Positions 4,745 through 5,030 of a stretch of DNA of 5,030 nucleotides are shown here, one piece after another. Position 1 is the first letter of the stretch; each line of letters opens with the position of its first letter. Origin of the DNA: Deltaproteobacteria bacterium. GTDB lineage: Bacteria; Myxococcota; Myxococcia; Myxococcales; 40CM-4-68-19. The stretch is from contig VBKQ01000409.1 in the NCBI GenBank assembly GCA_005879505.1, positions 1-5,030 on the forward strand, given 5' to 3'. The notes below the pieces were generated by a model, which worked only from the letters and a program-made list of their open reading frames with translations, searched no databases and was not told the DNA's origin. The translations under genes were made by a program, and so were the position numbers.

Positions 4745-5030
4745 TCACGTCTCGCCGTCTGGCGGCGAGCCGTCGTCGTCCTCGTTCCCTGCCTGCTCCG
4801 GCGCCTCTTCGGCTGCTGCCTCCGCTTCGCGCTCCTCGGGAGCGCGGGTCGCGCCCACCACCTTCTCGCCGTCCTGCGAAAGCGCCATCACCCGGACGCC
4901 CTGTGTATTGCGCCCGATGATCGAGACGTCCGCCACCCGGCTGCGGATCAACGTGCCCTTGTTGGTGATGATCATCACCTGGTCGGCGTCGGCGACCTGG
5001 AGCATGGCGACCACGTTGCCGTTGCGCTCG
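4745..5030 (-). CDS. gyrA: DNA gyrase subunit A, C-terminal end (partial)
   Basis: The last 94 residues of a protein that begins outside the window. The sequence from about the eighth residue, VAMLQVADADQVMIITNKG, followed by TLIRSRVADVSIIGRNTQGV, is the signature of the last blades of the GyrA C-terminal beta-pinwheel, which wraps DNA so that gyrase can introduce negative supercoils. IIGRNTQGVR is highly typical of GyrA rather than of ParC. After the domain comes a tail of about 30 residues rich in Glu, Ala and Asp (EEREAEAAAEEAPEQ, then NEDDD), ending GET. Acidic GyrA tails are known to modulate supercoiling in E. coli, so a similar role is plausible. The GyrA box and the catalytic tyrosine lie outside the window. 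The lipoprotein start is 106 bases downstream, in the same direction. Confidence 0.93.
   Translation of the reverse strand, partial: ERNGNVVAMLQVADADQVMIITNKGTLIRSRVADVSIIGRNTQGVRVMALSQDGEKVVGATRAPEEREAEAAAEEAPEQAGNEDDDGSPPDGET

Noticed and set aside
3763..4920. 385-codon plus-strand open frame opposite the lipoprotein gene and the gyrA end
   Set aside because: It crosses two real minus-strand genes and the gap between them, and its product is low-complexity Arg/Ala/Gly sequence.

Overview
This GC-rich window (roughly two thirds G+C by eye) is ordinary bacterial chromosome. It holds housekeeping genes, nearly all on the minus strand. The gene content suggests a deltaproteobacterium or myxobacterium-like lineage: an F-type ATPase Fo operon with an AtpZ-type gene, a second small AtpI-like gene, and a long subunit a with a signal-like N terminus, next to hemL and gyrA. 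The taxonomic placement is inference from protein style and base composition, not a database result.

Layout, read in the direction of minus-strand transcription (right to left). 5030-4745 is the 3' end of gyrA with an acidic tail. 4638-3781 is a lipoprotein made of TPR-like helical repeats. 3704-2412 is hemL, the PLP enzyme that makes 5-aminolevulinate. A small plus-strand membrane protein of unknown function (2054-2383) lies between hemL and the ATPase genes. It converges on hemL and diverges from the ATPase operon. From 2055 down to the left edge runs the Fo operon: atpZ, an AtpI-like gene, atpB (subunit a), atpE (subunit c), and the first codons of one more gene at 14-1, possibly atpF.

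The first three ATPase genes are joined by 4-base stop/start overlaps (GTGA, ATGA), so they are probably translationally coupled. atpE is set apart: it has its own strong GGAGG ribosome binding site and a perfect hairpin on each side. This fits the need to make many c subunits per a subunit. AtpB Arg253 and AtpE Glu59 are the predicted proton-transfer partners. The c subunit lacks the polar residues of the sodium-binding site, so the motor is predicted to be H+-driven.

I found no mobile element, CRISPR array, RNA gene, phage gene or defence system. Nothing here looks like a wholly new system. The points worth a second look are the hairpins around atpE, the second membrane glutamate in subunit c, the extended N terminus of subunit a, and the CATG where two divergent genes appear to share start-codon bases.
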